Source: CAWHYG01 sp963833505
GTDB lineage: Bacteria; Eisenbacteria; RBG-16-71-46; CAIMUX01
Length of the DNA stretch: 64,000 nucleotides
NCBI GenBank assembly: GCA_963833505.1
Contig: CAWHYG010000007.1
Span: forward strand, 1,488,001 to 1,552,000
Direction: 5' to 3'
Shown here in pieces: positions 28,437 through 37,258 of this stretch. A program made the position numbers and the translations under genes. The notes under the pieces were generated by a model that was given only the letters and a program-made list of their open reading frames with translations, ran no database searches and was not told where the DNA came from. The stretch's first letter is position 1. Every line of letters begins with the position of its first letter.

Positions 28437-31127
28437 ATGCCGTTGGGTTTCATCCTGCATCCGACCTATTTCATCGAGCGCGGCCGTCCCGTGGTCCATT
28501 TGTTCGGCCGCCTCGAGACCGGCGAGACCATGGTGGTGCGGGATGACCGGACGCGCCCCCATTTCTTCGTTCGCACCCGCGAGCTGCCGGCGGCGGGGCG
28601 CGTCCTGTCGCTCTCGGTCCAGGAGACGGTCTGGACCACCCCTTCCGGCGAGCCGGTCAGCCGGGTCTTCGCTTCCGTGCCGCCGGAGATCCCCCGCCTG
28701 CGGGACAGCCTCGAGGGCGTGGGAATCCGCACCTACGAAGCGGACATCCCTTTCGTGACCCGGTTCCTCATCGAGGCCGGAATCCGAGGGGCGGCCGCAA
28801 TCGAAGGGCCCTTCCGGCCGGGGCGTCTGGTCGGCCGGATCTACCAGAACCCGGATCTCGCGCCCGCCGAGTGGAGCCCGCCGCTCTCGGTTCTCGCCCT
28901 GGACATCGAGACCGACCCGACGGCGAGCCGGTGCCTCTCGATCGCGCTCTGGGGGGACGAGGCGCGCGAGGTTCTCGTCGTGGCGCCGGACGGCGTCGAG
29001 GCCGGCGTTCAGGACATCATGCTGGATCCAGGTGAACCGAAGCCGCCGCCCGTGGCTTCCCACGGGCCGGCCGGCATGGAAGGCTCGGAGGCGGGTTTGC
29101 GCGGGCCAATCTCCGGCAAGGCCGCCCAACCGGAAGGTTCGGGGCGGGCTGACGGCGACCTCATCCAACCGGAAGCTTCGGGGCACATTGACGGCGACCC
29201 CATCCAGCCGGAAGTCTCGGAGGCCACATCCGGCGGACCGCGCGAAACGGCCAAGGTCCTGACCTGTCCCGACGAAAAGACCCTTCTCGAGCGGCTGACC
29301 GAGCGGCTGCGCGCGCTGGATCCGGACGTCCTTACCGGATGGAACGTGATCGATTTCGACCTTCGAGTCCTCCAGAAGAGGTTCGACGCGAATCGCGTGC
29401 CGTTTGAGATCGGAAGGGCGGAGGTCCCGTGCCGTCTGCTGCTCGACCGGACGGCGTGGGGCGCATCCCGGGCCATCGTGCCGGGTCGCGTCGTCCTGGA
29501 CGGTCTCTCGCTCCTCCGCAGCGCCTTCGTCCGGTTGGAGGATTATCGACTGGAGACCGCGGCCCGCGAGATCCTCGGCCGGGGCAAGTTGATCGCCTCT
29601 TCCGAAGGAAAGGCCGAGGAGATCCTCCGCCTCTACCACGAGGACCTGCCGGCCTTCCTGCGCTACAACCTGAACGACGCGCGTCTGGTCCACGAGATCC
29701 TGGCCGCCCGGCGTCTGGTCGATCTGGCCGTGCGCCAGTCCCTCCTGACCGGGATGCCCCCCGACCGGGTGGGGGCTTCGATCGCGTCCTTCGATTTTCT
29801 CTATCTGAGCGAGCTGCACCGGCGAAGGCAGGTGGCGCCGACGGTGGACGCGAGCCGGCCCCCGGCGCCGACGATGGGCGGCTTTGTTCTGTCACCGATT
29901 CCGGGGATCTACGATCACGTCGCCGTCCTCGATTACCGGAGCCTGTATCCGAGCATCATCCGGACGTTCCGCCTCGATCCCCTGTCGTTGATCGAAGGCG
30001 AATCGCGAGCCGGCGGCCGGGACCATGCGGAAGCCGGCGGGGCCGTCGCGGGCGCAGGGGGTCGCGCCGGCGACGGGGCCGGCGGCCTCGATCGCGCCGG
30101 CCACGACGCCGGCGACCGGGTCACCGCGGAAGCCGGCGGGGCTGCCGGTCCGCCGATTCTCGCTCCGAACGGCGCGCGGTTCCGACGCGAAGGAGGGATT
30201 CTCCCCGAGCTGCTCGACCGCCTTTTCCCGCTCCGCGCCGCTTCGATCGACCGCGGAGACGGCCTCACGGCGACCGCGCTCAAGATCCTGATGAACTCCT
30301 TCTACGGAGTGCTGGCGACGCCCCGCTGCCGCTTCTATTCCCCCGAAACCGCCAACGCCATCACGGGATTCGGGCAGCAGATCCTCCTGTGGACCCGGGA
30401 AGCGATCGAGAGCCGGGGACGGCGGGTTCTCTACGGCGACACCGATTCGATCTTCGTGGAGACCGGCGCGGCGTCGCCGGAAGAAGCGGAGGAAGCTGCC
30501 GCCCGCCTGGCCGGGGAAATCGACGTTGAGCTCGCGGAGCGGCTGCGCCGGTTGCACGGCGTCGAGAGCCGCCTCCATCTCCGCTTCGATCGGCTCTTTC
30601 GCAAGCTGCTGCTTCCGGCGCGCCGCGGCTCCTCCGAGGGAAGCATGAAACGCTATGCCGGGCTGGCCGGCCCTCCCGGCGGCGAAGGCATCGTCTTCGT
30701 GGGTCTCGAGACCGTGCGCCGGGACTGGACCGAGGCCAGCAAGATCCTGCAACGGGAGCTGATCGCGCGGGCGTTTCGCGGCGAGCCGGTCGAACCGTTC
30801 ATCCGGGACTTCCTTGCCCGGGTGCGCCGGGGAGATTTCGATCGCCAGCTCGTCTACCGGAAGGCGCTTCGGAAGCCGGAAGGGGAGTATCTGCGCTCGA
30901 CCCCGGCTCATGTCCAGGCGGCCCGCTTGGAGAGGCGGCCAAGCGGCCGGATCATCCGATACGTCGTGACCACGGAGGGTCCGGAGCCCGCGGATGATCC
31001 GCGCCATCCTCTCGACCGCGAGCATTACGTGGAGAAGCAGCTCCGTCCCGTGGCGGAGCCGATCCTGGCCCTGTTGGGAACGAGCTGGGATCGGGTGGCG
31101 GGGAGCCAGGGCCTCTTGCCGTTCTGA
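28437..31127 (+). CDS. polB: Family B DNA polymerase (Pol II-like) with two low-complexity insertions
   Basis: An 896-aa replicative or repair-type polymerase with 3'-5' exonuclease. Exo I is LDIETD (D156, E158), Exo II is GWNVIDFDL (D306), Exo III is YNLNDARLV. Polymerase motifs: A is DYRSLYPSII, B is KILMNSFYGVLA, C is YGDTDSIFV. All catalytic residues are present. Two insertions are odd. One at about 192-270, between Exo I and Exo II, contains a 13-residue repeat (QPEGSGRADGDLI, QPEASGHIDGDPI). The other at about 520-572, between motifs A and B, is almost all Gly, Ala, Asp and Arg. Both fall where family members have loops. By homology to E. coli Pol II it would act in damage tolerance (inference). 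It stands alone. Confidence 0.92.
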   Translation: MPLGFILHPTYFIERGRPVVHLFGRLETGETMVVRDDRTRPHFFVRTRELPAAGRVLSLSVQETVWTTPSGEPVSRVFASVPPEIPRLRDSLEGVGIRTYEADIPFVTRFLIEAGIRGAAAIEGPFRPGRLVGRIYQNPDLAPAEWSPPLSVLALDIETDPTASRCLSIALWGDEAREVLVVAPDGVEAGVQDIMLDPGEPKPPPVASHGPAGMEGSEAGLRGPISGKAAQPEGSGRADGDLIQPEASGHIDGDPIQPEVSEATSGGPRETAKVLTCPDEKTLLERLTERLRALDPDVLTGWNVIDFDLRVLQKRFDANRVPFEIGRAEVPCRLLLDRTAWGASRAIVPGRVVLDGLSLLRSAFVRLEDYRLETAAREILGRGKLIASSEGKAEEILRLYHEDLPAFLRYNLNDARLVHEILAARRLVDLAVRQSLLTGMPPDRVGASIASFDFLYLSELHRRRQVAPTVDASRPPAPTMGGFVLSPIPGIYDHVAVLDYRSLYPSIIRTFRLDPLSLIEGESRAGGRDHAEAGGAVAGAGGRAGDGAGGLDRAGHDAGDRVTAEAGGAAGPPILAPNGARFRREGGILPELLDRLFPLRAASIDRGDGLTATALKILMNSFYGVLATPRCRFYSPETANAITGFGQQILLWTREAIESRGRRVLYGDTDSIFVETGAASPEEAEEAAARLAGEIDVELAERLRRLHGVESRLHLRFDRLFRKLLLPARRGSSEGSMKRYAGLAGPPGGEGIVFVGLETVRRDWTEASKILQRELIARAFRGEPVEPFIRDFLARVRRGDFDRQLVYRKALRKPEGEYLRSTPAHVQAARLERRPSGRIIRYVVTTEGPEPADDPRHPLDREHYVEKQLRPVAEPILALLGTSWDRVAGSQGLLPF
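29127..29237 (+). repeat. 39-bp in-frame tandem repeat inside polB
   Basis: Two full 39-bp units (29127-29165 and 29166-29204) and a decayed third, each starting with a CCAACCGGAAG-like word. They encode 13-residue repeats starting QPE. They lie in the loop between Exo I and Exo II and keep the frame. Confidence 0.8.
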
Positions 31128-31468
31128 CCCGTTATCGGCGCCGTGATGGGCGCCGCTCCAGGCGCCTTGGTGGCGGCGCCGCCTCGATGCGCTGGATGTG
31201 AGAGCCACGAACGGCGCTACAGTCGGCGCCGAACCGACGAGGAGCGGTGTCTCCCGGAGCCGGACATGCGCGCCGCGCGGCTTCGGCCCCGCAGGGCGCC
31301 ATCAGACAGCCTTCGCGCGAAGCGCGCCTGAGGCGCGCGCTGGCCCTGACCAATTCTGGGCGCGCGCCGCTCCGGCGCAGGGAGACATCCGACGAGGAGG
31401 GCCGGCGCCGTCCCGGATGCGCTGGTGACGAATCTGATGCTGGCACCGCAATCGCTGCCGACCGCACG
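31128..31468. other. Intergenic region (341 bp) with GGCGCC-rich inverted repeats
   Basis: Lies between the convergent polB and rsmA genes. It holds repeated GGCGCC and GGCGCCG words (31135-31190), a hairpin GCGCGCCT/AGGCGCGC near 31322-31338, and scattered copies of GGCGCCGAACCG-like sequence. No coding motif and no T-tailed terminator were seen. The texture matches the other repeat-filled spacers. Confidence 0.5.
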
Positions 31469-32335
31469 TCAATCCGGCCGGGGTCCCATCCCTCCAACGA
31501 TGGCCGCGAATCGCTCGAGCGAAAGCGTCTCCGCCCGCGCTCCCGGGTCGATGCCGAGCGAAAGCAGCCCGTCGTGCACCTCGTCCTTCGGGCGGCCCAG
31601 CCCGTGGGACAGCGCGTTCTGGAGGGTCTTCCGGCGCTGGCCGAACGCCGCGCGCAGGATGCGCTCCAGGCCCCGCCGATCCCCCGGAAAGGGACGCGTC
31701 TCCGGAAAGACCAGCTCGATGACCGCAGACTCCACGCCGGGGCGGGGCCAGAACGAGGAACGGCCGACCCGGAGGAGAAGCCGGGAAGTCGCATGGGCCG
31801 CCGTCCAGACGCTGAGCGAGCCGTAGGCATCCTCGCCCGCCCGCGCGAGCAGCCGGTCGCCGTACTCGCGTTGCACCATGAACACGGCTCCACCGAATCG
31901 GTCGCACACCGCCAGCGCTCGAAGCAGGATCGCCGTGGTCACGCCGTAGGGCAGGTTGCCGGCCAGCCAGGGACGACGGTCCGCCTCCGCTGCGCGGGCT
32001 GCAGATGCGACCGGCGCAAGATCGGCCAGCGGCAGTTCGAGGATGTCCCCCTGCCGGATGACGAGGCGTCCTTCCCCTGTCTCCTCGGCGAATCGCTCGG
32101 CGAGAAGAGCGGCCAGTCCGGGATCAAGCTCGACGGCGGTGACCGTATGCCCGGCGGCCAAAAGCGCGATCGTCAGCGCGCCGCCTCCGGCGCCGATCTC
32201 GATCACCGCGGCCCCCGGCCTCCAGCCGGCCTTCCGCTCGATGGCCTCGGCGATCCCCACATCCAGCAGGAAATTCTGCCCGAGGCGCTTGCGCGGGCGG
32301 ATCCCATGCGACTCGAGCCACTCCCGCTCGGTCAT
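31469..32335 (-). CDS. rsmA: 16S rRNA dimethyladenosine transferase
   Basis: Dimethylates two adjacent adenines near the 3' end of 16S rRNA in late 30S assembly. The 288 aa contain RKRLGQNFLLD at the N-terminus, SAM motif I EIGAGGGALT, an acidic motif II VTAVELDPGLAALL, QGDILELPL, and the catalytic GNLPYGVTTAI. Standard length. It lies 22 bp after tatD, matching the tatD-rsmA neighbourhood known from Bacillus. Confidence 0.95.
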   Translation of the reverse strand: MTEREWLESHGIRPRKRLGQNFLLDVGIAEAIERKAGWRPGAAVIEIGAGGGALTIALLAAGHTVTAVELDPGLAALLAERFAEETGEGRLVIRQGDILELPLADLAPVASAARAAEADRRPWLAGNLPYGVTTAILLRALAVCDRFGGAVFMVQREYGDRLLARAGEDAYGSLSVWTAAHATSRLLLRVGRSSFWPRPGVESAVIELVFPETRPFPGDRRGLERILRAAFGQRRKTLQNALSHGLGRPKDEVHDGLLSLGIDPGARAETLSLERFAAIVGGMGPRPD

Positions 32336-32357
32336 GCGGATCTCTCGAAGGGAGGGC

Positions 32358-33152
32358 TCACGGATTCAGCCGGAAAAGCTCGAGCGCGGCGGCGTCCGTG
32401 ATCCGCTCGACGTCGCCGGCCGGCAGGCCCAGATAGCCGGCCAGGGCCGCCGCAATCGCCGGAACGTTGGCCGGCTCGTTGCGGTCCTGACGCCGCGGAT
32501 GCGGAGTCAGATACGGGCAGTCGGTCTCGAGGACGAACGCCTCCGGCCCGAGCGACTCTGCGATCGAGGCCAGGAGCGGACCGCTTCGCCGCGGGCTGTA
32601 GGTGATCGCGCCTCCGATGCCCAGACGGAAACCAAGGCCGGCGGCGCGCCGCGCGATCGCCAGGTCGCCGGAGAAGCAGTGCAGCACGCCGCGCACGCGG
32701 CCCCGGCCCTCCTCCTCGAGGATCCGAAGCACGTCCTCGTGGGCGGAAGGCTCCCCTTCCTTCGATCGCGCGTGCACGACGAGAGGAAGCCCCGATTCGC
32801 GCGCCAGGCGGACGTGGCGGATGAAGAACTCCCGTTGAAGGTCGTGAGGAGCGTAGTCCCGGTAGTAGTCCAGGCCGGTCTCTCCGACGGCCCGCACCCG
32901 CGGATCCCCGCTCTGGCCGGCCAGACGGTCGAAATCCTCGGCCGAGGCTCTCTCCGTGTCGTGGGGATGGATCCCGATCGTCACGAAGATCCGGGCATCG
33001 GAGCGCGCCAGCGCGAGCGCGAGAGGCCAGCCCGCCGCGTCGATGTTGACTTCCAGGATCGAACGGAGGCCGGCGCTGAACGCGCGCTCCAGCACCAGGG
33101 CCCGGTCCCGGTCGAAGGCACGAACGTGCACGTGGGCGTGCGTGTCGATCAC
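32358..33152 (-). CDS. tatD: TatD-family metal-dependent DNase
   Basis: A 264-aa TIM-barrel hydrolase (3'-5' DNase, quality-control role). Metal ligands: THAHVH near the N-terminus, GETGLDYY, HARSKEGE, HCFSG, and ETDCPYLTPHPRR. The start is taken as GTG 33152, which overlaps the PSP1 stop as GTGA and puts VIDTHAH at the N-terminus as in the family. The frame runs on without a stop to 33917 and so looks fused to PSP1, but only because of the single-base shift near 33278 (see the PSP1 entry). Confidence 0.9.
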   Translation of the reverse strand: MIDTHAHVHVRAFDRDRALVLERAFSAGLRSILEVNIDAAGWPLALALARSDARIFVTIGIHPHDTERASAEDFDRLAGQSGDPRVRAVGETGLDYYRDYAPHDLQREFFIRHVRLARESGLPLVVHARSKEGEPSAHEDVLRILEEEGRGRVRGVLHCFSGDLAIARRAAGLGFRLGIGGAITYSPRRSGPLLASIAESLGPEAFVLETDCPYLTPHPRRQDRNEPANVPAIAAALAGYLGLPAGDVERITDAAALELFRLNP

Positions 33153-33917
33153 GGCGACTCCTGCGCCCAGTCGGAGGCGGGATCGACCTCGCCGCAGTAG
33201 GCCAGGCAACAAAGGAGCCGGCCGCACAAACCGGAGAGCCGATTCGGATTCGGGCTCAGATTCTGCTCGCGAGCCATTCTGCAACGTGACCCGGCTGAGG
33301 TCCGACAGGAAGTTGCTGCAGCAGAGGCCCCGGCCGCAGGGGCCGAGTCCGTCGAGTCGGCGGGCGGCTTCGCGGGTGCCGATCTGGCGAAGCTCGATCC
33401 GGACCCGGAAGATCGCGGCGAGATCCCGGACCAGCTCGCGGAAGTCGATCCGATGGTCGGCGGTGAAGTAGAAGGTCACCCGGTCTCCGTCGAACTGGTG
33501 CTCCGCGTCGACCACGTGCATGGGAAGCCCGTATCGGGCCACGCGTCTCTTGAACACGGCCACGGCAACCGCGTCCTGGTCCTGAAGCTCCCGATGGTGC
33601 TCGATCTCCTCCGGGGTGGCCAGCCGCCGGATCAGGCGGACCTCCGCGTCCGCGCGCCTGCGGAAGTCGCAGCCGTCGAGACGATGCACGCTCCCGAGGT
33701 CGATCCCACGCTCGACGGTGACCAGCACCTGGTCGCCGACCCGAAGCGCCAATTCCGCCGGCCGCCGATACACCTCGACCCGCCGGCCCTTGAAGGCGAC
33801 ATGAACGAGTCCCCTCGCCGATCCTCCCGCGACCCGCGGAACGGCGGAAGCGGCTGCCGATGCGCCCGCGAACTCGAAGCTCGCGTCCGGTTTCCGGGAA
33901 TCCGATGCGCAGTTCAC
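33149..33917 (-). CDS. PSP1-domain protein (YaaT/RicT-like), carrying a +1 frameshift near 33278
   Basis: PSP1 proteins act in the Y-complex and RNA decay in Bacillus; the role elsewhere is unclear. Frame one (GTG 33917 with AAGGAG 5 nt upstream) gives about 210 residues including LDGLGPCGRGLCCSNFLSDL, the conserved PSP1 Cys region. At TTG-CAG-A-ATG-GCT (33284-33272) the family sequence continues one base later, in the +1 frame, as MAREQNLSPNP and then SGLCGRLLCCLAYCGEVDP, ending SP-stop at 33149. That tail is the canonical PSP1 C-terminus with its second Cys pair, so one extra A (33277/33278) splits the gene. The total span is 3n+1 nt. Cause unknown: mutation, sequencing error or recoding. 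It sits between holB and tatD, as in Bacillus. Confidence 0.85.
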
Positions 33918-33987
33918 CTGAACTCCTTCGCCCAGTCCGGCCCGTCCGGCAGGCGTTCGCCGGTCTTGCCGGGACGCCCTCGCCGGT

Positions 33988-35121
33988 TCAAGGAGACAGC
34001 AGGCGGTCCTCCTCGATCGCGGCCGACCCGAGCCGCGCCAGCGTCGACGACAGGGCCAGCGCCGGATTGACGTTCTGATCGATTGCCGCCGCCATCTCCT
34101 CGATGAGACGGTTCCGCCGGCCGATCTCTTCCCCGCTGATGCCCTCGGCCTGGCGCCGGATGTCCTCCGTCCGGTCCTGATTGACGAGCAGGTCCAAAAG
34201 CCCGGAACGCGCCAGGAGGAGATCGTGGTGCCAGATCAGGAGGATCTCCGCCGCCCGCCGCGCCAGGTCCGCCGTCCAGATCCGCTCGACCGCCTGCACC
34301 CGGCGCTCGATGTCGCGGGGCCGCAGACTCCGGGCCGCGGGGATCGACGGAAGGGCGAAGATCTCCAGCACGTTGTCGCGCAGCTCGAGGATCCCGATCT
34401 CGCGCATTTCGAGCGCGCGGCCGAGGCATCCCCCGGCGAGCGCGGCCAACAGGCCGGACTCGGGCGGACAAGAGCCCAGGTCGCGCTCGAGGATCTCCTG
34501 AAGCTGTTCCCGGGCCACGGGCCGCATCCAGGTCTTCTGGCACCGCGAGACCAGGGTCGGCAGGAGCCGGGACGGATCCTCCGCCGTGAGCAGGAGCGTC
34601 GTCCGGGGCGGCGGCTCCTCCACCAGCTTGAGCGCTGCCTGGGCCGCCTGCTCCGTCATTTGCCCCGCGCCGGAGATCACGACCACGCGGCGGTCTCCCT
34701 CGACCGGCGCTTTCGCCACCGCCTCCTTGAGATCCCGGACCCGGTCGATCCCGATCGAAGCCGATCCCGATCGCCCGAGGAGATCATACCGGTTCGAAGC
34801 GTACTCCTCAAGAAGCCGCGCCACCGCCGCCGGATCCTCCGCTTCTTCCCGCACGAGCGGAATGATGAAATGCAGATCCGCGTGCAGAAGCCGTGCGGCG
34901 CGACGGCAGGACCCGCATTCGCCGCACGGCGCCTCCGGGGTCGTGCAGAGAATCTGTTGCGCCAACGCCAGCGCCAGGCGCGTGCGGCCCGACCCGGGGG
35001 CGCCCAGGAGCAGATGAGCGTGCGCCAGACGGTCGTCCCGGCCGATCCGATCGAAGCGGGCCAGGAGAGCCTCCTGACCGACGAGCCAGTCCCGGATGCG
35101 GAGTCCGTCCCGCCCGGTCAC
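33988..35121 (-). CDS. holB: DNA polymerase III delta' subunit
   Basis: Clamp-loader subunit. The 377 aa have the AAA+ core: P-loop-like GAPGSGRT (about 40-47), with Arg where an active ATPase has Lys, as expected for a non-hydrolysing delta'. They also have the zinc module CGECGSCRRAA, KLVEEPPPRTTLLLTAEDPSRLLPTLVSRCQ, and a helical C-terminal domain. GTG 35121 is preferred: it overlaps the upstream TGA as GTGA and has GGGAG 8 nt upstream, while GTG 35130 sits against that SD. It begins the holB-PSP1-tatD-rsmA block. Confidence 0.9.
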   Translation of the reverse strand: MTGRDGLRIRDWLVGQEALLARFDRIGRDDRLAHAHLLLGAPGSGRTRLALALAQQILCTTPEAPCGECGSCRRAARLLHADLHFIIPLVREEAEDPAAVARLLEEYASNRYDLLGRSGSASIGIDRVRDLKEAVAKAPVEGDRRVVVISGAGQMTEQAAQAALKLVEEPPPRTTLLLTAEDPSRLLPTLVSRCQKTWMRPVAREQLQEILERDLGSCPPESGLLAALAGGCLGRALEMREIGILELRDNVLEIFALPSIPAARSLRPRDIERRVQAVERIWTADLARRAAEILLIWHHDLLLARSGLLDLLVNQDRTEDIRRQAEGISGEEIGRRNRLIEEMAAAIDQNVNPALALSSTLARLGSAAIEEDRLLSP

Positions 35122-36365
35122 TGCAACCACTCCCGTGGATTCAACGCGCGCTCCCCCTGCCGGATCTCGAAATGCAGGCAGAAGCCCTTGACCGAATCGG
35201 TGTCGCCGACCCGGGCGATCTCGGTTCCGCCGGCGACCTGCTGGCCGCGCTCTACCTCCACCGCGGAGGCGTGGGCGTACAGCGTGTAGAAACCGGATCC
35301 GTGGTTCAGGATCACCGTCCGGCCATACCCGGGGAGCCAGTCCACGAACTCGACCAGTCCCGGACCGACCGCGCGGATCGGCGTTCCCTCGGCCGCGGCG
35401 ATGTCGATGCCGTTCGAAGGGACCCGCGTGCCGTAGCGCGGATTCACCTCCAGGCCGAATTCCCCGACCACGTGCCCCTGGACCGGCCAGGGCAGCCGTC
35501 CCCGGCCCGACGCGAGGGTTCCGGAGTAGGATGGGGCCTCGCCGCGCGCCTGGCTGCGCGTCCGCGCCGACTCGAGGCGGCCGATCATCTTGTTGATCGC
35601 CGCCTGCGACGCCTCCAGCTCTTTCACGCGCTGCTCGCGATCCCGCTGCTCGTCCTTCAGGGCCGCGATCTGCTCGTTGGTCGCCGCGCCCTGCGCCAGC
35701 AGCCGCGCTTCTTCCTGCTTCTTCTCCTCCTGCAGGTTCTCGACCCCGGATTGCCGGCTCTGGAGCGCCGCCGTGGCTGCGGCCAGATCCTGGCGCTCGT
35801 CCGCCAGCGCGGCCAGCTCGACGCGCTCGTGATAGATGAGACGCGTCAGGAACTGGCTGCGCGAGAACAGCTCCGAAAACGACTTGGAGGAGAAGAGCAG
35901 CTCCGGACCCGACAGCTCGCGGATCTTGTAGTACCGGACGATCCCCTTCTTGAGCCGCCGCTGTGCCTCCTTGAAGGCGGTCTCCTTGTCGAAGAGGTCG
36001 GCCTGGCGGTCGGCGAGATCGGACCGGAGATCGGCGTCCTGGCTGGCCAGCTCCGCAAGGTACTGGCGCGTGAGCTCGGCGTCGCGTCTGGTGCGCTCGT
36101 TCAGCTTGGACAGGTCGCGCTCCTTCGAGCGGAGCCGATCGATCTCGCGCCGGTTGTCGTCGATCTCCTTCTTCAGGGCCGCGAGTTGCCGTTGCCGTTC
36201 CGCCACGGGATCCGACGGTGTCGATCCGGCCGAGGGGGCTGGCGCCCGCGCCGATTCCGGCGACCGCGCCGCCGGAACGGCCGATTCCGGCGACCGCGCC
36301 GGTCGCGCCGCGAGGACGCCGGCGGCCAGTGCCGGGAGGACGAGGGCGACGAGGATTCTCCGCAT
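35118..36365 (-). CDS. EnvC-like periplasmic coiled-coil protein with degenerate LytM (M23) domain
   Basis: A 415-aa secreted protein: signal peptide (RRILVALVLPALAAGVLAA), a Pro/Ala linker with a short repeat (ARSPESAVPA / ARSPESARAP), a coiled coil at about 55-290, and a C-terminal LytM/M23 domain. The first M23 zinc motif, normally HxGxD, reads SNGIDI, so its His is missing, although YAHA and LHFEIR keep later His residues. EnvC in E. coli has a similarly disabled LytM domain and activates amidases when driven by FtsEX. Here ftsX lies immediately upstream (1-nt overlap), so an EnvC-like amidase activator is likely. Confidence 0.85.
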   Translation of the reverse strand: MRRILVALVLPALAAGVLAARPARSPESAVPAARSPESARAPAPSAGSTPSDPVAERQRQLAALKKEIDDNRREIDRLRSKERDLSKLNERTRRDAELTRQYLAELASQDADLRSDLADRQADLFDKETAFKEAQRRLKKGIVRYYKIRELSGPELLFSSKSFSELFSRSQFLTRLIYHERVELAALADERQDLAAATAALQSRQSGVENLQEEKKQEEARLLAQGAATNEQIAALKDEQRDREQRVKELEASQAAINKMIGRLESARTRSQARGEAPSYSGTLASGRGRLPWPVQGHVVGEFGLEVNPRYGTRVPSNGIDIAAAEGTPIRAVGPGLVEFVDWLPGYGRTVILNHGSGFYTLYAHASAVEVERGQQVAGGTEIARVGDTDSVKGFCLHFEIRQGERALNPREWLQ

Positions 36366-37258
36366 CACCGCACCACGTCTTCCCGCCGGGTCTCGAGTCC
36401 TCGCAGGGAGGGCTCGATCGTCACCAGCGAGGCCAGCAGCCCGAACAGGAAGGCGCCGATCAGGAACAGAGCCTGCCACCCGGCCGGGACGAACTGGACG
36501 CCGGGAAGGAAGGCGTCGAAGACCACGCGCACGCCTCCGAGAATGGCCAGCGCCAGGAGCGCGGCCAGAAGGCTCTGCATGCCTCCCAGCAGCAGGAAGG
36601 GAGACCGGATGAAGCGGTCGGTGGCCCCGACCACCTTGAGAATGCGGATCGTCTCCCGTCTTCCCAGGAAGACCAGGCGCAGGGTGTTCACCAGGACCAC
36701 GAAGACCGCCAGGGCCGCGAGGATCCCGACCGACAGATTGGCGAAGAAGAGGGTCTTGAGGTTCCGGTCCAGCGCGTCCACCCACTCGTCGCCGAACACG
36801 ACGTCGTCGACGTCCTCGGTCTCCCGGATCTCCCCGGCCAGCTTCTGGAGCGCGCCGGCGCGCGCCGCTGCGTCGGGGGTCAGGGTCAGGACCAGGCTGT
36901 AGGGAAGCGGGTTCTCATCCAGGGTGGAGGCGATGGGAAATCCGCCCAGATCGTGTTCGATCTCGGACAGCGCTTCCTCGCGATCGACCACGCGCGCCGA
37001 GGCCACTTCTCCGTAACGCGAAAACTGGTCCCGCAGCTCGCCGGCGCGCGCTTCTCCGACGCCGTCGGCCAGAAAGACGGTCAGGCCCTTCCGCGATTGC
37101 AGCCGCTCGGCCAGGAGATCGACGTTGTGGGTGACGAGCAGAACCAGGGCCAGCAGGAACAGGACCGCGGTCAGGGCGATGACCGAGGCGAAGGTCGCGC
37201 TCCGGCCGCGCACCAGGTATTCCCAGGCCTCGGCGATGAAGAACCGCAGCTCGGACAC
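36365..37258 (-). CDS. ftsX: Cell-division ABC transporter permease FtsX
   Basis: A 297-aa inner-membrane protein with four helices: one at about 22-43 (ATFASVIALTAVLFLLALVLL), a periplasmic loop of some 110 residues, then three helices in the last 130 residues. FLGRRETIRILKVVGATDRFI is the FtsX coupling segment. GTG 37258 has GGAGG 7 nt before it. Works with FtsE and the EnvC-like protein to trigger septal peptidoglycan cleavage. Unusually, 182 bp of repeats separate it from ftsE. Confidence 0.93.
   Translation of the reverse strand: MSELRFFIAEAWEYLVRGRSATFASVIALTAVLFLLALVLLVTHNVDLLAERLQSRKGLTVFLADGVGEARAGELRDQFSRYGEVASARVVDREEALSEIEHDLGGFPIASTLDENPLPYSLVLTLTPDAAARAGALQKLAGEIRETEDVDDVVFGDEWVDALDRNLKTLFFANLSVGILAALAVFVVLVNTLRLVFLGRRETIRILKVVGATDRFIRSPFLLLGGMQSLLAALLALAILGGVRVVFDAFLPGVQFVPAGWQALFLIGAFLFGLLASLVTIEPSLRGLETRREDVVR

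Noticed and set aside
33988..35130. holB start at GTG 35130
   Set aside because: The SD would abut the start codon; GTG 35121 has correct spacing and a GTGA overlap.
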